Assembly (NCBI RefSeq): GCF_000170795.1
Contig: NZ_ABCM01000014.1
Coordinates: 1-64,000 of the forward strand
Direction of reading: 5' to 3'
Length of the DNA: 64,000 nucleotides
DNA from: Pedobacter sp. BAL39
GTDB taxonomy: Bacteria > Bacteroidota > Bacteroidia > Sphingobacteriales > Sphingobacteriaceae
Shown piece after piece: positions 62,504 through 64,000 of this stretch. Positions within the stretch are counted from its first letter, which is position 1, and every line of letters starts with the position of its first letter. Made by a program: the position numbers and the translations under genes. The notes under the pieces were generated by a model. It searched no databases. It was not told where the DNA came from and saw only the letters and a program-made list of their open reading frames with translations.

Positions 62504-63055
62504 ATGAAATTAAATTCTTCGTTGCAGTCATCCAATGCAGCTGCCTTGAAAGGGGGACAACCGGACTCCCTTGTTGGTTTTCCTATTCAACAGCAACGGA
62601 TGTCCAACTGGTGCTGGGCCGCGGTTACCTCCAGCGTTTGTGAGTTTTACAATGGGCCGGTTCTAACCCAGCGACAGATCGTAGCCCAGGTTAAAAATAA
62701 ACCGATTTGCGCAACCAGTCCGCCGATCCCGTTCTGTAATGATACTGCTGATATAGGTCAGGCATTTAATCATGTAGGGCATCTTCATCAAAACTTTAAC
62801 GGTCCGCTGTCACCTGCCGATGTTATCCATTTTTTAAGCAATCACCACCTGATCGGTTGTCAGTTGTACATGCCGTCGCTGGGAGGTGGCCATGCAGTGC
62901 TCATCTACGATGCCTATAGTGACTCACAGGGCAACCTGTTTCTCAGGGTAGCCGACCCTGCAGATGCCATGCTACTGAGTATCTCGCACCAAAAGTTCCT
63001 GCAGAATTATCGTGGTGTAGGAGGGCAATGGCGTCGCTCCTATACTACACAGTAA
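62504..63055 (+). CDS. Papain-like cysteine protease (C70/C39-like fold)
   Basis: 183 aa, no classical signal peptide. Catalytic motifs: QRMSNWCWAAVTSSV (Cys of the WCWAA type, as in AvrRpt2/staphopain-like enzymes), GGHAVLIYDAY (His) and RVADPADAML (Asp). The N-terminal 30 residues are low complexity (SSLQSSNAAALKGG); the LKGG stretch resembles a double-Gly leader but this could be chance. Overlaps the next gene's longer reading by 28 bp but is 23 bp before its likely start. It could be a secreted effector or processing protease. Confidence 0.75.
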   Translation: MKLNSSLQSSNAAALKGGQPDSLVGFPIQQQRMSNWCWAAVTSSVCEFYNGPVLTQRQIVAQVKNKPICATSPPIPFCNDTADIGQAFNHVGHLHQNFNGPLSPADVIHFLSNHHLIGCQLYMPSLGGGHAVLIYDAYSDSQGNLFLRVADPADAMLLSISHQKFLQNYRGVGGQWRRSYTTQ

Positions 63056-63078
63056 ATTTTATTTTAACGACCTCAGCC

Positions 63079-63615
63079 ATGCTTACCAATAGCTACGACT
63101 ACCAATCTTCTGTTTTTCGTTTGATCACCAGACAGTTGCGTGCATTAATTAAAAAAGATGTCATTCGCTTTCCCGATGTCGGAGGCAATAATTACTCCAT
63201 TGCAGCCATTTTTGCGATTCAGCTGCTGCGGGATTATAATGAACCTGAAATCAAGATCTCTGCACCCGAAGGATATCGCGTATTGATCAACGATAAAGAT
63301 GGAGACGTGGTTTTATCTGCAGACTTTTACTACCGTCGGAAAAATCTCTATTTCTCACACAGCTTTGATAGTGATACATTGAAGCTTCAGATTGAAGCCC
63401 TCAATGCAGCACAAGAGTCCTACCGTCATAAAAAAGGGGAATTCCACGTGTGTTACGTTGAGTTTCTTCTTGCCGGACAACCTTATTTGGTGGTTTATAA
63501 TCGGCGACAGCTGAATCTTTATACCTATCAGGATAGTCTTTTGAAAAAGATCAGTAAGGCTCATCTGAAAAGTAAACTCTTAAAAATCCAATCTAATATT
63601 CAACCTCTTTATTAA
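63079..63615 (+). CDS. Hypothetical protein downstream of the papain-like protease
   Basis: About 178 aa from MLTNSYDYQSSVFR (an earlier in-frame ATG at 63028 overlaps the protease gene). It is alpha/beta, soluble, with charged helices and no recognised motif: FRLITRQLRALIKKDVIRFP, FYYRRKNLYFSHSFDSDTLK, YRHKKGEFHVCYVEFLLAGQ. The tight spacing to the protease gene suggests that they act together, perhaps as substrate, chaperone or immunity partner (inference). Confidence 0.55.
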   Translation: MLTNSYDYQSSVFRLITRQLRALIKKDVIRFPDVGGNNYSIAAIFAIQLLRDYNEPEIKISAPEGYRVLINDKDGDVVLSADFYYRRKNLYFSHSFDSDTLKLQIEALNAAQESYRHKKGEFHVCYVEFLLAGQPYLVVYNRRQLNLYTYQDSLLKKISKAHLKSKLLKIQSNIQPLY

Positions 63616-63624
63616 TAACTCCTT

Positions 63625-64000
63625 ATGAGACCTTTAAACTATTTTATCACCCTGGTCGTCTTGGCTGTCCTGTTTACACTTCCTGCGACCGCCCAAAACC
63701 AACAATCCGCTATTTATGATGCCATAGCCTTAATGAATTTAAAACATGGTATCAATGTGATCATGATTCCTGATGCCATTGGATACTACACGGTCGATCC
63801 ATTAACAGGAGAGAAAGGTGCCGCTGGGCAAACTGCCCCGCTGGATAACTCTTTAACCAATGTTGCCAATTCAAGGGGGATCATGATCCAGATCCTGGCT
63901 CGCAATGCCGGTCTTGCTGCAGGAAGTCCGGAAGCAACAGTATTGGCTGCCTATGCAACCAATCCTTTTTTGAAAAACATCATCACCACTGCACCGGTGG
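63625..64000 (+). CDS. Secreted protein, 3' end outside window
   Basis: Starts ATGAGACC at 63625 with signal peptide MRPLNYFITLVVLAVLFTLP-ATA-Q; open to the window edge (about 125 residues). Mature start NQQSAIYDAIALMNLKHGIN, then YYTVDPLTGEKGAAGQ. Nine bases after the previous stop, so the three genes 62504-64000 look like one operon. No family recognised from the visible part. Confidence 0.75.
   Translation, partial: MRPLNYFITLVVLAVLFTLPATAQNQQSAIYDAIALMNLKHGINVIMIPDAIGYYTVDPLTGEKGAAGQTAPLDNSLTNVANSRGIMIQILARNAGLAAGSPEATVLAAYATNPFLKNIITTAPV

Noticed and set aside
1..64000. CRISPR arrays, tRNA and rRNA genes
   Set aside because: No regularly spaced short repeats and no T-loop or rRNA-like sequence were noticed on either strand; a dedicated scan was not possible.

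Overview
The window looks like a chromosomal segment of a Bacteroidota bacterium, most likely a Sphingobacteriaceae member close to Pedobacter. The grounds are SusC/SusD, ECF sigma and FecR genes, S1 sulfatases, TlpA-type thioredoxins, TAnnTTTG -7 promoter elements, AT-rich intergenic DNA, and many Sphingobacteriales-type small secreted proteins. No tRNA, rRNA or CRISPR array was seen.

Region 1 (1-9.1 kb) is a glycan-sulfate utilisation locus. It holds the end of a sensor kinase, a receiver-AraC regulator, a lectin-like lipoprotein, a GH43-like enzyme and three secreted sulfatases around a divergent promoter with a repeated operator-like motif. Region 2 (9.1-18 kb) is accessory DNA: an HNH nuclease gene (a decayed paralogue of its 3' end lies at 2.3 kb), an apparently truncated McrC, a gene-poor stretch with IS21-like repeats, a membrane-anchored NACHT-LRR protein resembling animal NLRs, an erythromycin-esterase-like protein and a one-TM hypothetical.

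Region 3 (18-35.5 kb) is the most unusual part. Two tiny genes and a TPR histidine kinase/LuxR-type regulator pair precede a long co-directional cluster. That cluster encodes an HsdR-N-like nuclease, a vWA-like protein with a TSP3-type motif, a small membrane protein, a tubulin/FtsZ-superfamily GTPase, a giant protein with an actin/Hsp70-type ATPase domain, three further membrane proteins, an outer-membrane-type protein with Ig-like repeats, a lipoprotein with FN3-like repeats and a Cys-rich exported miniprotein. Two copies of a TACGG-N4-CCGTAAGGA palindrome, each the same distance from a -7-like element, suggest that the kinase/regulator pair controls the cluster. I read it as a predicted trans-envelope NTPase system.

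Region 4 (35.5-43 kb) is mixed: a frameshifted SDR, an AraC remnant beside an intact SDR with a direct-repeat operator, a lipoprotein, a DUF6266-like protein, MgtE and a Crp/Fnr regulator. Region 5 (43-56 kb) has an ECF sigma/TlpA/FecR/SusC/SusD set, converging on a minus-strand cluster of six paralogous secreted miniproteins (each with a C-x7-C pair) and a MauE/DoxX-type redox membrane protein. A 49-bp near-perfect palindrome lies between that cluster and a Crp-like gene. Region 6 (56-64 kb) has isocitrate lyase with a membrane protein, an S41 peptidase, a TlpA-like oxidoreductase, a papain-like protease and two unknown genes, the last cut by the window end.
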